Assembly: GCF_027943255.1 (NCBI RefSeq) | Contig: NC_072893.1 | Span: 25,008,001-25,072,000 of the forward strand | Length of the DNA: 64,000 bases | From: Anastrepha obliqua | Taxonomy: Eukaryota; Arthropoda; Insecta; Diptera; Tephritidae | Reading direction: 5' to 3' | Part shown: piece by piece, positions 1-11,150 of the stretch | Numbering within the stretch: the first letter of the stretch is position 1 | Layout: each line of letters opens with the position of its first letter | Translations under genes and position numbers: made by a program | Notes under the pieces: generated by a model | The model's database searches: none | Seen by the model: the letters and a program-made list of their open reading frames with translations, nothing else | Told to the model about the DNA's origin: nothing

Positions 1-1567
1 TTCAACTCAAGTAATGAGCTTAAGCTCGCAATAGTGAGATGGGGCTTAAGGTCAACATTTATGCATGACTTTGAGGCAGCAAGAGTCCTTCACTTACACA
101 CATATACACACACAATTTAGGTATATATAGTGTAAATGTATAAATTCGAAACACCGAATTTCCTTTAAATCAAAAGTGACTGTCATCGGTGCCGTTTGGT
201 AAATCAACGAATGGCAACCAATTTCCCTTTCATAGTAAATTGCATTTATCACAACCGAGCCGGCAGTTGGCAGTGAGCAAGTGAGAGAACGAGCCAAGTG
301 AAATGGACGCAAAGCAGATTGCAATGATTGATAGCAAACAACAAATAAGAAAATCACACACACATACGCGCACCTGCACAAAGCTGAGAATAAACTAAAT
401 GAACAGCGAAACGGAAATTTTCGCATACAAATGTGATTGATCGCAAACGATTTGTGTTTCTCAATAGTGAGTAAAGGCAAATGCATGAATGCGCTCTATC
501 AGGTGTATTGAAGCATTAGAACGACACTGATTTTGGAAGTAGAATAGTGAAGTAAGCAGGTAATGTTTGAAATAAATTAACTACACACCCTTTGCATTTT
601 TTCTAATTCGTATTCTTTATTCGAGTTCATTCGCAGTTTTGCAATTTAATTTGAAAATTGCACCACTCCACAGCAGCAACATCAGTTTAGTTTTCTTAGT
701 TTCATTCTGCACAACTGCATTCGAAATAATATCCACAAAACACCAAAGAATTGTTGCTGCTGCACCAACACCACCACCACCAACACACTCGAGCGAAATA
801 AGTTGAGTTGAGTGGAGGAGTTTGTGTTGCTTTAGAACTTTTATCATCTTTTCAATGCATTTATTTCCTTCAATTACCAGAAGTAGCTGCCTGTGTGTGT
901 ATAGGTGCATACATGGGTGTGTGTGTGCATGCGTCGTCTTTGTGCTACTTTACTTGCCTTGTGGCAAGTGTTTGCCGCATGTATACTCAATTTCTTGTCG
1001 ATTTTCTTCTCAACGAGTCTGGCAAGACTTTCGTGCTTACAACTTTGCTATCCGAGAATTTGGCGCAGCCAAGTCTTAGGGCTAAATTTCGCACGTTTTC
1101 TGCTCACTCATCCACTGCTCTCAACTTTCTTGTATGGTACAGTTTTGCACACACATACATACAAATATATATTCTGCATGCAGCCTTTCAGCACGTATTT
1201 CGTTCATTCAACGTAGCTACTTTCAGCACTTCTGCTTTCTATAGTTTTATGAAATTTCTTTGTTTATTCTGTAAATTATTATGTGCTTCATGTACTACTA
1301 CAGACACACAATGGCTGGCAGTTATGTGTTTGTTTCTTGGAGCAAGTATTCTTTATGAGTTACTCGCTTTTTGATGAGCTTGCACACACACACGGTGACT
1401 GTGTGACTACCTTCCCTGTAAGGCGGGCTAAAAACTCGGGCGTGATTTTTACTATTTAGTTTGTTTTACTGGGTAATCGAGATATGAAAGCAAGTAATTT
1501 ATTTATTAAAAAGGTAATAATTATAAATAAAACACTGGCCCTCGACTACTGGTCTACATCCTTAAAC
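1..1567. other. Non-coding AT-rich stretch with CA/TG microsatellites
   Basis: I see no gene here. The stretch carries several short CA and GT runs (near 100-115, 355-370, 890-930, 1150 and 1383). Open frames exist on both strands (for example 808-1374 on the plus strand). Their predicted peptides are rich in Cys, Val, Phe and Leu because they read through GT-rich DNA, and they show no recognisable domain. Confidence 0.6.
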
Positions 1568-2108
1568 ATAGGTTAGGTCAGGTTAGGTTAAATGGGTGCC
1601 CTTGCTTGGAGCCCACTTGGACAAATATTCAAAATCCGTTCATTGTGAGGCCATACAGGGGGAAGGAGAGAAAAGAAGCGAAGGAAGAAGGACCCTTGGG
1701 TTTAGGGGATGATAACCAAGCACTTGCGACAAGCCGACGGTGGCTGATTTACGTTCGTAATTAGCTGCATCCAGTTACTGACGAACTTCACCAGATGTAT
1801 GATATTTAAACCCGCTATATCCGCAGGTTTAGCCAAAAAGTGAGACTCCAGATTTCTAAAATTATGCCAGACGAGAGCAGGGCAACCGAGAAGAAGGTGT
1901 TGAGGTGATTCTACCTTGTCCTCAAGACAGCTTCTACAGAACGAACTTGAGGTAATCTTAAGTCTGACCTAACGAACAATGTCCAGTAAGGATAACCACT
2001 AAACTCGAGAGCTGCCGCTTTATTAGCCTTAGGAGGTTCCTCGAGCGTCCCCGCTCTACCTTTGGCCAGAAGGATCTCGCGACCTTGCACGTTTGTGCAC
2101 TAGCCCAG
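1568..2108 (-). mobile_element. 5'-truncated LOA/I-group LINE: ORF2 C-terminus plus 3' tail
   Basis: This is the 3' end of a non-LTR retrotransposon of the same family as the intact element at 57038-62818. The minus-strand peptide keeps the stretch AQTCKVARSFWPKVERG, which parallels AQTCKVAKSFWPRVDRR near 62275. Downstream come the LLRL..YQLS..V..LTGH segment and, after frameshifts and stops, the terminal part of ORF2. The insert is about 540 bp, matching the distance from 62274 to the 3' end of the intact copy (about 545 bp), so it is a simple 5'-truncated insertion. The terminus at 1568-1592 is an imperfect (TTAGG)n-like run on the plus strand, equivalent to the (TAACC)n tail of the intact copy. 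It lies inside a mariner relic. It encodes nothing functional. Confidence 0.85.
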
Positions 2109-2748
2109 GGGTGACTAGCTGTAGGATTTCGGTCGGCATCTCGCAAATAACTTTAGTAATGTTGGCTTGCAATACCTGAATCGAAGCCACAAATCATTTA
2201 GACTTTACATACCCGCACAGACGATCTTTGTGGCCAATCCACTGTTCTTAGACGAGACGAGATATGAATTGCTCACCGAAATCGATGCCGCAGTGAATCC
2301 ATAGTTTCACAGGCAGTATAGCAAGTAGCGCCATCCCTCGTCTTGTTGGAACCAAATGTTACGGAGATCACAGGCTTTAATTTCCTGCACCACAAAGTCG
2401 TTTATCTTGGGACGATATCGCTCGCCATTCATTGTTATATTGGTGTCAGCCTCCTCTTTGAAGAAATATGGGCCGATGATTGCTCCAATCCATAGGCCGC
2501 TTCAAACGGTTGTTTGCAATGGATGTAATGGCTTCGGGTTGCTCTTTAGTCCAAATGCGGCAATTTTGCTTATTGACGTAGCAATTAAGCCAAAAATGGG
2601 CCTCATCGCTGAACACCATAAGTTGGCCTGAGCGCTCGATGAACACTTTTCACAGGGCGTCGATTTTCGTAATAAAATTCTACGATTTGCGAACGTTGTT
2701 GAGGCGTAAGTCTTTCCTTGATGAAATGTCAATGAATACTGCAAAAAT
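2109..2748 (-). pseudogene. Internally deleted mariner-type transposase, interrupted by a LINE
   Basis: Read on the minus strand, an N-terminal helix-turn-helix piece (QQRSQIVEFYYENRRPVKSV, then HRALRPTYG) is fused directly to the catalytic core (FSDEAHFWLNCYVNKQNCRIW). The middle of the protein is therefore missing, with a frameshift at the junction. Further on are the GPYFF motif, NIWFQQD with DGATCYTACETMDSLRHRF after a frameshift, and NITKVICEMPTEI before the LINE at 2108. The D of FSDEAH and the D of QQDGATC correspond to the first two catalytic residues of the Tc1/mariner DDE/D fold. The same N-terminal signature (SQIVE) occurs in the deletion derivatives at 6396 and 9864, so this is probably a longer relic of their parent family. 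It is dead: deletion, stops and an insertion. Confidence 0.75.
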
Positions 2749-4639
2749 TATGTACTTAGTTTGACAGTAGTCACGCGTGGTCTGTCAAAAAAAAACTCTA
2801 TTGGATAAAGTACCTCTAATCTGATCACCTTTTATATGGACCTTATCGCGCATCACAACCCATACAAAAAAATAGGTACTGCTTTTCGGAATTCGTAAGC
2901 CTATTATAATATATGTCGGCAGAGCATTTCGGAAAAATATTACACAACCTGGGCAGATTTGAAAGTACCTTCAAAAATCAAGTCTTTTATAAATAAAATT
3001 AATTTAAAAAAAAATGTTTTCCAAAAAGATCCACTCAGAGGATAGGAGAAATTAAGCTTAAAAGGTTGGCATAAAAATGTAAAATTTCCAAAATATCCGC
3101 TCTGGGGTTAAAAGGGTTTCAGGCACCTTTCTGGTCTATAATTTCAAACAAAATCTATATTTTGTTTTTCATGTTATGATAGTTTATACTTTCAAAAATA
3201 TACTTTTAAATTTGTATATGAAATTCGTTGTAGTTTAGACGTTACAGTCCGTTAAAGCGAGACCGGTTTGGAGTACGACGCCCAGGTTTAAGTGCGTCAA
3301 CCGTGTTTTTCTCGAAACAAATTTTTACGACTTGGCATTGGTAATTTTTCAAACAGTACTGAACCGATTGATTTGAATTTTTAATATGTTATTGAGTAGA
3401 CTTGTGGCCGTCAATTTTTCTATTTTTTTTTTTAAGAGCGGGAACTTTGGTTTGTCTTCAGTTGTCGAATAAATCTTTGGCCTTTTTTCACGTCAAAAAG
3501 AATCTTTTTTTTTTTGATTTTCCAATAAACAGATATAATATCTATCTATCTTTTTTTTTTTATAAATCTGCAACCCGCCACAGCAGCATATCTCCTGATG
3601 AATAATCTACCGATTTTTTTGTTTTTTCAGACGTACCTGAGCAGCCCAATCAGTTACGACAGTCGCATGTGTTACGTCAGAGGAAGCAATTTTTTTTTAT
3701 TATAGTGATTGAAACAAATATTATTAGGGGTGTTTTCTTTTTTTTCGGTTTTTTGTTTGTTTTGTAAATAAAGAATTGATCTAATGAATACCAACGATTT
3801 TCAATTGATACCGATTGTTTTTCTTCAATTTTCAAAGCCTTCAATTTTCACGTCTCTTGGTGCCTTAAGCTTAAGTGTTCCATAAATATGGTCAACAAAT
3901 TTAATTAGTTAAAAAAAAAAATGTTCAAAAGACAGCTCAGAAGTAGCAGAGTTGAAGCTTAAAAGAGTCGCACAAAAACGCAAGAAGTTTCACTCATTAC
4001 AAAAAAGCCATATAAATCGTATTTCAAACTTTGTGCAAAAGTTAGGAAAATTCTATAAATTTTCAACGAAATTTTGAGCTTTTTTAGTAAGTTTTTAGAA
4101 TAAAAAAAAAAAATAAAATAAAAAAACTGGGTACGCAGTTTCATAGCCCTTTAAATTTTAGTGCAAAAAAATGCATGTTTGAAGTCGCTCAAAATTTTTG
4201 CTGGTTATTGATAATTTTTTCCTGATAATGTTTCGAACTTTCTTCTTATGCACAAAACAAAAATGAAAATCGTGCACAGGGGGGAAAAATGATTAAAAAA
4301 CAACTTTGGATGATGTACATTTGTAATTCTCTGAAAACTCACTTACCAGCACAACATTGCCTTGATATTTTATAAACTTAAAATAAATTGTGAAAAAAAC
4401 ATAAAAATAAGTTGCACCTGTTTTTTTTCCTTTCTTGGAGCCCTTCACGAGTGCTAAAAATCCTTGGATTGTGTTGGTTGATTTTTTGAAAAACATAAAA
4501 TGTTATTCCTATTTTTGGAGCCCTTTACGAGTGCTAAAATTGTTTGAATTGAATTCGTTAATTGAAAGGAAGAAACCAAAATGCAAGTATATGAATTTCT
4601 AAATCAGCTTGCCTCATTTTGATACACTTTTCCAATAAC
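2749..4639. other. AT-rich non-coding DNA, no gene seen
   Basis: This stretch has long T and A runs (for example 3421-3432, 3505-3515, 4100-4125) and no frame with a recognisable domain. Two similar segments, around 3040-3090 and 3930-3985, share a pattern ending AGCTTAAAAG followed by a Gly/Ala-codon-rich stretch. This suggests a diverged duplication about 900 bp apart. The segment at 4120-4170 matches a small dispersed repeat described in the findings. Confidence 0.5.
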
Positions 4640-5012
4640 ACTACAACAATTTTACACAATTTCTGTAGTGATTTTACGAAAGCTCAGCCAAATTCTATTT
4701 CATAGCTTTTTTTTAAGTTTATTTGAGATTCCTATGGTATCAGCAATTTGACGCTTAGTCAAACTTGGATCATCGCAAACAATGTCATACACTTCCTCAG
4801 TGAATTCTGGCTTTTGCCTTTCTAGATGTTCACTCTGAACCATTCCCCATACGACCGCGTTTCAACACTAAACCCATCTATGTAAAGTTGGAAATGGAAA
4901 AACAGATTTGTTCGACGCTTACAACATTTTGTCATGACCTTCAGTTACTGATAAAACTTCTAAAATCAAGGATTCTATCACTGCACGAAACTCGGGTCTC
5001 TTCATTGTAGAA
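4640..5012 (-). pseudogene. Decayed N-terminal half of a mariner-like transposase
   Basis: On the minus strand the sequence begins MKRPEFRAVIESLILEVLS, which resembles the N-terminal EFRAVI helix of mariner transposases. Later it reads VYDIVCDDPSLTKRQIADTI followed by GIS, the second helix-turn-helix of the DNA-binding domain. Frames change between the two blocks and several stops are present. No catalytic region is visible beyond 4640. Assignment is by motif only, so the subfamily cannot be named. It could also be another HTH transposase of the Tc1/mariner group. Confidence 0.45.
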
Positions 5013-5584
5013 AAATACACCGGCACGTCAACCCTGAATGGCTTGAAAGCAACGAATGAATTGGCAGTTCGAAATACATTTTTTTACCTCTACAAATGAA
5101 AGCTGATATATTAAAAAGGCTTTCTGTTGGCACATTTATTAATTTACTGTTAACAGGTTATGTTTTCAATACTTGAATGGTTGATTGAAAACCTCTATTA
5201 ATTCACAGCAGCACATCGGCTGAACACGCAACTTTCAACCAGTTTATTGTCTCACTGGGTACTCTTGCCCATACACGCACACTCACGCATAGATCCAAGT
5301 GTATCCTGCGGGCTTTGTATATAAGCTTCTTAAACTATTTCCTAAGGCCTCCTCAAGCGTAATTTAATATTCGTTGCATTTGTAAATTATTCATGGTTCT
5401 CTTTCATTCAAAAGTATTCAGAAGATGTTCGTGTAATATTTGTTTAACGAGATTGTCTGTCAGATTTTGCTTTGGGTATTGGCAAAAAAACGAAAAAACA
5501 GCAGTTAGTGACTTGCATGTGTAATAGAAAAAGAGAGAACGTTATTTTATTACTTTTCATTAAAACAAAACTTAAATCTCTGCT

Positions 5585-6120
5585 GCAATAAAACAATTAC
5601 TGAATGGCAAGGTTGCCGGCGTAGATGGAACAGAAGAAGTTGAAACCAACCGGCCTCAAAGTCAACATCGGGAAAACGAAATCTCTGCATCGCAAAGACT
5701 CCACTATCTGTAGCTCCACAACAGTTCGAAACCGTTGACAAATTCTGCTGCTGTGAATATCACGAAGCGCCTGCAAACGCTCATAAATCGCTGACGAAGT
5801 CATTTCGCGAATTTTCTGGGAACGAACAATGAAACCAACGCCGAGTTCTTGGCACAAGCTAACCAGATCGACGTTGCAACAGAAATTAAAAAAAGGAAAT
5901 GGTAATAGATTTGCCACACGATAAGGAAAAATCATGACAATGTCGCTAAACAAGCGTTGCGCTGGGATCCATTCCAGCAAACTGGTAGAGGAATCGGCAG
6001 ACCACGTACCACCTGGCGGCACTCAACAGAAGCTGAGATGCCTAGCACGAAACCGTGTCCGTTGGCGAAGAGGAGCGGTTGTCACTCTATGCTTCAAATA
6101 TGCTTTTTCTTTGCATAGAA
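5585..6120 (+). pseudogene. RTE-type LINE remnant, RT and C-terminal pieces
   Basis: Plus-strand fragments in different frames recall the reverse transcriptase of RTE-like elements. There is an NGKVAGVDG block (RT motif around 5600), then TGLKVNIGKTKSLHRKDST, the segment after the YADD motif in this family. After a deletion comes the C-terminal block IKKRKW, IRHTIRKNHDNVAKQALRWD and GRGIGRPRTTWRHSTEAEM, which is the hallmark tail (RRKWRWIGHTLR...GRPRxTWRR) of these proteins. The palm region with YADD is missing. Stops and frameshifts are frequent. The minus-strand open frame across the same bases is a shadow. Confidence 0.6.
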
Positions 6121-6133
6121 AATAGCATTCAGC

Positions 6134-6394
6134 TCAATTGAATGTCTGAGAAATATAACGAAAGAAATGCCTGGTAGTCTGCATACCTGCCTGGCCGAAG
6201 AAATGACGCACTCTTTCAAGCTCGCAGGTTAAAGAAATAATATAATAGTTCAAGATGTTCGGATCATCAGTTTTAACTCCAGTAAGTACAAATTTCCTTC
6301 TGCTCTTTAGAAGTATCACTCGAACGACCATAGCAGCAAATATATCGGATTTGCGAGGAAGAAATAGAATATTCGCATGCCTCAAAGTAGCTGT
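6134..6394 (-). other. Unrecognised open segment next to a MITE
   Basis: The minus strand stays open for about 87 codons here. The peptide has a mixed, protein-like composition: it contains RKSDIFAAMVVRVILLKSRR, then ISLTCELERVRHFFGQAG, and ends ...RYISQTFN. I do not recognise it. It begins at the TA dinucleotide where the MITE at 6396-6912 was inserted, so the open frame may have been cut by that insertion. Beyond the MITE (plus-strand position 6915 upward) no obvious continuation is visible. It may be a relic of another transposon or a stray exon. A chance open frame is also possible. Confidence 0.3.
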
Positions 6395-6395
6395 A

Positions 6396-6912
6396 CTGGG
6401 TTTCCCATATTCGACGGACCTGACGGATTTCGATAACTCTTTAGGCCCATTCCAATCGACGAGGCTTGTCCGCAGGCAACAATTGAATCTTATACGGGAA
6501 TAAATACAAATCAATACGGATAATTTGTTGTAAAGTGGTCCGAGCAATGCCCAACTGCTGAGAACGGCGATTTTGGGATGTCCATGGCGACGCCTTGGCC
6601 GGTTTTGATTTGGCCTCTTTGGATTAGAAAGAGCATCACCAGTCGAAAATCTTTCCTACAAGCGTTGGTGTTCTTAGAAGGCGCACTTTTCATATTATTT
6701 AATTTTTTATGCGCACGTTGAGTTTTCACAATCGACTTCTTTTGTTGAATGTTAATTTCAACAATTTGGGAGCGCTCGCGTGGCGTGTACTGTTCCACAG
6801 TAAAAATCTGCTTGGACTGACGCTTCCAACGCGGTATGTCATTAAGCGATCTGACATCTCTGTCAAAAGATACAGGGTTGCCAGATGGGTCCGTCGAATA
6901 TGGGCAGCCCTG
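6396..6912 (-). mobile_element. Tc1/mariner deletion derivative (MITE-like), copy 1
   Basis: The element is 517 bp and is flanked by TA at 6394-6395 and 6913-6914. Its ends are inverted: the left begins CTGGGTTTCCCATATTCGAC, and the right, read inward on the minus strand, begins CAGGGCTGCCCATATTCGAC. Inside, the minus strand encodes a fragment of the transposase N-terminal domain (ERSQIVEINIQQKKSIVKTQ, then RAHKKLNNMKSAPSK). A frameshifted stretch around 6480-6560 contains the LGIARTTLQ-like second HTH. No catalytic core is left. It is closely similar over most of its length to the copy at 9864-10394, so both descend from one deleted ancestor. It needs a transposase in trans. Confidence 0.82.
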
Positions 6913-6914
6913 TA

Positions 6915-9099
6915 TTGAATTTTATGGACCAAACCAAGTAACATTTGCCTAGCAGATGACGGTATCACCGCTGCGCCCTTCACCCATCCACCAGCACCCC
7001 CTTGACCCATACTACCCAAAGCAATTCCTACATATTGATGCCAATGCCAATGAGCTTCCCAATGAAAGCACACGAAAGTCAGCGCGCGTCTTCTCAACCA
7101 ACGAAACTCACAACGGATTGCCTAAATCAGCAAACGCAGAGAAGTGAGATATTCCAGTACGTGTGAAGTGCTGATGCCACTGCTTCATTGAAAGTGACTG
7201 TGACGAGGGGGGCTATCATTCCTTCATTTCCTCAGGCTAATCGCTTTTTCTATGAAAATATTTAATTAATTAAATTTCCCTTTACGCACTGCTAGCCTTG
7301 TTCAAAAATGCAGCTTAAGCTAAACGAAAAACAAATATCAATCAATCAGTGTTCGCATTTCTTGCAACGCGGCAGTTACCCTTGTCATCGCTGCGTCATC
7401 AAAACATGTTCAGCCATGTGATTTTTCATCATTTTCCCCAATCTACTTAATGTTTATAATATAATATTTTCAGCATTTCATTAGAGTTTTTTGTTCATTA
7501 ATGAGATATGCATGGAAAATATCACATCAGCCAAGTAAACAACCACAGGGTTAATTAATTTGCTTTCATCCCAATAGCCGAGAAAGCTTAAAATATTTAC
7601 AATAGCCAAGTGTCTTGCGCATTCTGTACGGTACGCTGTAATCGTCGATTAAGACAAGAGGTCCTTTGAATAAATTACCTCATTTTAAAGCTCATTTATT
7701 TACTCACTTCCTTTGGCACTTTTTCCACGAGCTAAAACCCAAGTGACAGAAACCAACACCAAAACAACAACTGTCCAAGCATGTTATTAACCGCACACAG
7801 CCGTTACCTACTTTTTGTGTGGAAAAAACCTGCAATGCCAGTGGGAGGGCCCCCTGCTCTCAGTTCAAACGACAAACAGCATGCACTTTTTTCACTATGT
7901 GGTGAATTGGCAAATACCTTTGAAAGAAGAGGCGCCGCCGCCAATGAATTGATTTCATTTATTGTTCTTGTTGTTGGTTTCGTAGTTTATAAAGCTACCC
8001 GGGAAATGTTACTGATGATATTCGATTGCTCGACGGCCAGTAGTTGACAGCGTTTAATAGAATAATAGTAAGGTTAGTTGTGGCGCAATCAAGGCATAGA
8101 ATAGAGGAGCAGCGAAGCACAGGCCAGCGCCGCTTGACTTTTACGGTTTGGCACACTCGAATTGTGTGCTGCAGCACAGCAGTGTTTATATCACTTCCGT
8201 TTCCGGTTGAAGATACTCAATGACAACCAAAGCAGTGCGATTGGTGATGGTAATGGTGGTATTGCTTTATGGACTGCCTGGAAGGAGGCAGGATACACAC
8301 GAATCGCATTTAACGTCCGAGAAGAAACTCACAAATACAAAACAGAAAAAAAACTATAAATAGAATGAAGCAAAGCTCCTGTCAAATGTGAAAGTGATGG
8401 GCGCCACAAGAAGCAAAATGAAACGAGCAATGGCGGCAGTGTCCAATGTTGTGAATGTCTTGAGAGCGGCATATTTAATTGAGTGTCACAAGCGCCAGTA
8501 TTTTACGTCCTTTACGACGCTGCTTGAATTGAGGAATTAAATTGGTTGTGCGAAATGAGTGAACGAATGTCACCGTGCGAAGGGAAAGGCGTGTAAGCGG
8601 CTGGCAAAGGCAATACTACAATTAAGTCATTGATGATTTTAAAAGAAATATGAGGACAACTTACAAAACCATTCAAACTTAATGGAGCGGAGAAATTATA
8701 TAAAGAGTGGAAATGATAGTAAAAGTAATGATGATATGAAAAAAATAAATCAAGTTTATACAAATTAATTTAAAAGCAAATTAGAGACAAGAAAATGAAG
8801 TATTGTAAGCAATTAAAATATAAAAAAAATATATATATATATATACATATATATATTGTAAGACAATAACAAAAATTAAAAAAAAAAAAATAAAAGAAAG
8901 CAAATTAATAAAAAACAATATGTACATATACTGGTATATACGTATGAAATGAAGCTTTCAGCTATTAGTCCAAAGATGTCGCTAGAAGTATTTTTAAACC
9001 TCCACAAATGTCTTGTTTTTTCGTCTGTCATCTGTCAACGATATTCAGTTCATTGTTTGTTACGTTTCATACAACAATGCATTTTTGTCGGTCTTAAAA
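6915..9099. other. Non-coding DNA, no gene seen
   Basis: I see no coding gene. Short open frames lack recognisable domains. There is an (AT)n-rich run at 8830-8857 and an A-rich stretch to about 8920. The region just before 9100 (about 8955-9099) probably includes the 5' end and leader of the mariner that follows. I could not fix that left terminus. Confidence 0.5.
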
Positions 9100-9861
9100 A
9101 TGTCGAATTTCGTGCCTTCAAACTACGATTTGCGGACATCGTTGATTTTCTGTTATTAATTGAAGAAAAACGCTTCTCAAGCTCATCAAATACTTATAGC
9201 AGCTTATGGTGGGCATGCTCTAGGTAGAACACGGTGCTTCAGGTGGTTTGAAAAATTCCGAAGTGGTGATTTTAGCGTGGAGAACGAGGATCGTGGCCGG
9301 CCACCGAAAACGTTTGAGAACGACGAATTGCGAGCATTGTTGGATGAAGATGATAGTCAAACGCAAGAAATGATGGCAGAGCAGTTGGGAGTGAACCAAA
9401 AAACCATTTCCAAATGTTTGAAAGACATGGGCATGATTTTAGAGGTCGGAAGATGGGTGCGGCATGAACTGACTGAAAGGCAGCAAGAGAACCGAAAAAC
9501 CACTTGTGAAATACTGCTCTCCCGGTTCAAAAGGAAGGCGTTTTTGCATCGAATCGTTACGGGTGATGAAAAATGGGTGTATTTCTCCAATCCCAAGCGT
9601 AAATGATCGTATGGTCCACCCGACCACAAGCCAAAAACAACGGCCAAACCAAGTCGCTTCGGCCGCAAGGCACTGCGGTGTGTTTTCTGGGATCAGCGTG
9701 GTATGATTTGGTACGAGCTATTAAAACCAGGTGAAACAGTTGACGGTGCACGCTATCAACGACAATTGGCGTCACAAAGACGGCCAATTTTTTTGGCGCG
9801 GCATCCACAAATTGGGATGGGAAAAATGTGTCGCTAGCGATGGCTATTATTTTGAGGATTA
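9100..9861 (+). pseudogene. Mariner transposase, internally deleted, two in-frame stops
   Basis: Reading from the ATG at 9100, the frame gives MSNFVPSNYDLRTSLIFCY, a stop, then LKKNASQAHQILIAAYGGHA and the RCFRWFEKFRSGDF...GRPPK block of the mariner N-terminal HTH domain. The WVPHEL linker is degenerate here (WVRHEL). The first catalytic Asp is in VTGDEKWVYF. A second stop follows at 9604-9606 (NPKRK then stop), and the frame continues through CVFWDQRGMIWYELLKPGET to GARYQRQLA near 9770. The core carrying the second and third catalytic Asp is deleted, and the sequence jumps to the C-terminal WEKC..SDGYYFE. The copy is about 70% of normal length and inactive. A Tc1-type MITE is inserted at the TA at 9862-9863. 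The 3' UTR may resume at 10395. Confidence 0.85.
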
Positions 9862-9863
9862 TA

Positions 9864-10394
9864 CAGGGATGCCCATATTCGACGAATCTTCAGCCATATC
9901 TATGACTCTTTGGGCAATCGACGAGGCTTGTCCGCAGGCAACAATTGAATCTTATACGGGAATAAATGCAAATCAATGCGGATAATTCTTTTGAAAGTGG
10001 TCCGAGCAATGCCCAACTGCTGAGAACGGCGATTTTGGGATGTCCTTGGCGACATCTCAACACTGGCCCGTACAAGAGCAATATTCTCATCCGATCGCCT
10101 TGGTTGGCATCACCAGTCGAAAATGTACTTTCGTACAAACGTTTAATGTTGTGCTTAGAAGGCGCACTTTTCACATTACTTAATTTTTTATACGCTCGTT
10201 CAGTTTTCACAATTGACTTCTTTTGTTGAATGTAAATTTCAACAATTTGGGAGCGCTCGCGTGGCGTGTACTATTCCATGATAAAAATCTGCTTGGACTG
10301 ACGCTTCCAACGCGGTATGTCATTAAGCGACGATGACGTCTCTGTCAAAAGATACAGGGTTGCCAGATGGGTACGTCGAATATTAACAACCCTG
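9864..10394 (-). mobile_element. Tc1/mariner deletion derivative, copy 2, nested in mariner
   Basis: This is the second copy of the 517-531 bp family. Its left end CAGGGATGCCCATATTCGAC follows TA at 9862-9863. The right end, read inward on the minus strand, is CAGGGTTGTTAATATTCGAC. The right flank is AA rather than TA, so the duplication has mutated or the end is slightly off. The minus strand carries TERAYKKLSNVKSAPSKHNI and then RLYE, the same transposase N-terminus as copy 1, followed by a decayed second HTH. Long stretches match copy 1 nearly base for base, for example from the AATCGACGAGGCTTGTCCGC block onward. It sits in the 3' part of the mariner that begins at 9100. Confidence 0.82.
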
Positions 10395-10439
10395 AATTTT
10401 AACCATTTTTTGTTAATAAAAAACAAAATTGAAAAAAAT

Positions 10440-11140
10440 AGTCTCATTTCATAGGTATACACCATAGCAGCGGTGGATACAATCGGTTTGTGGTAACTGA
10501 AATAGGATATATATGTTCGTGACTCGATTGTGTCCATATAGCGACAAAATACGGCATCTATCGTTGTTCCTGATTTCGTTGTTGAAATATAACGGTAATT
10601 ACTCATTTGTAAATTCAGTTGATGTTCTAAAAACTCTATTAATTTCATGGAAGTGTCCGATGCAAAATTTACATTGAAATATCCAGTTAATATGAGAGGT
10701 TTCAGATCGGCGCGTTGAGGAAGAAGTTTACTACCATCGCGAGTATATCTTAATAACAAACCATGTAGAAATGCGATAATGTCGTTGATATGTGAATTTG
10801 GAGTTATGTAGACACCCACAATTAATATGTTTTCGTGTACATTTATCGCACGGCACACAGAAATACAAATATCACCGACATCTTCTGCTATAGCTGCATT
10901 TGATGTTGACTGTACAGCGGCAAATCGTAAGTGTGGTGTGAGAACATTCACGGTATCATTTTTGTTGTGGTAGATAGATAGCGACTCCTCCGGCTCGAAC
11001 ATTACTTCTTTTACACTGGATGATGCAGTTAAAATTCAGTAAACTGATTTCCTTGTCTTCACGCAACCAAGTCGCATGAAAAACTACCACTAGCTTGTGT
11101 GAAATTAGCTCGTCCTTGAAATTATACTCTGACGCGCGTA
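10440..11140 (-). pseudogene. Endonuclease/exonuclease/phosphatase domain of Helentron type
   Basis: Read on the minus strand from 11140, the sequence gives ELISHKLVVVF, then ATWLREDKEISLLNFNC, IIQCKRSNVRAGGVAIY, VGVYITPNSHINDIIAFLHG, LILTGYFNVNFASD, KSGTTIDAVFCRYMD and SYFSYHKPIVS. This order (E-T-W-L, A-G-G, V-Y-I-P, G-D-F-N-V, S-x-H) is the EEP endonuclease fold. The GTTIDAVF...SYFSYHKPIVS ending is the form I associate with endonuclease domains at the end of Helitron-like (Helentron) proteins in insects. A 4-base duplication in GCTATCTATCTACC shifts the frame near 10975, the usual GDFNV Asp is Tyr (GYFNV), and the ETW Glu is Ala. No helicase or Rep/HUH part is visible. It is a dead fragment, probably with a catalytic mutation. 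Confidence 0.6.
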
Positions 11141-11150
11141 CGGAAGTTTC

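Noticed and set aside
808..1374. 188-codon plus-strand open frame
   Set aside because: Composition is driven by GT-rich DNA (many Cys, Val, Phe, Leu), with no domain, no plausible splice context and alternative frames equally open.
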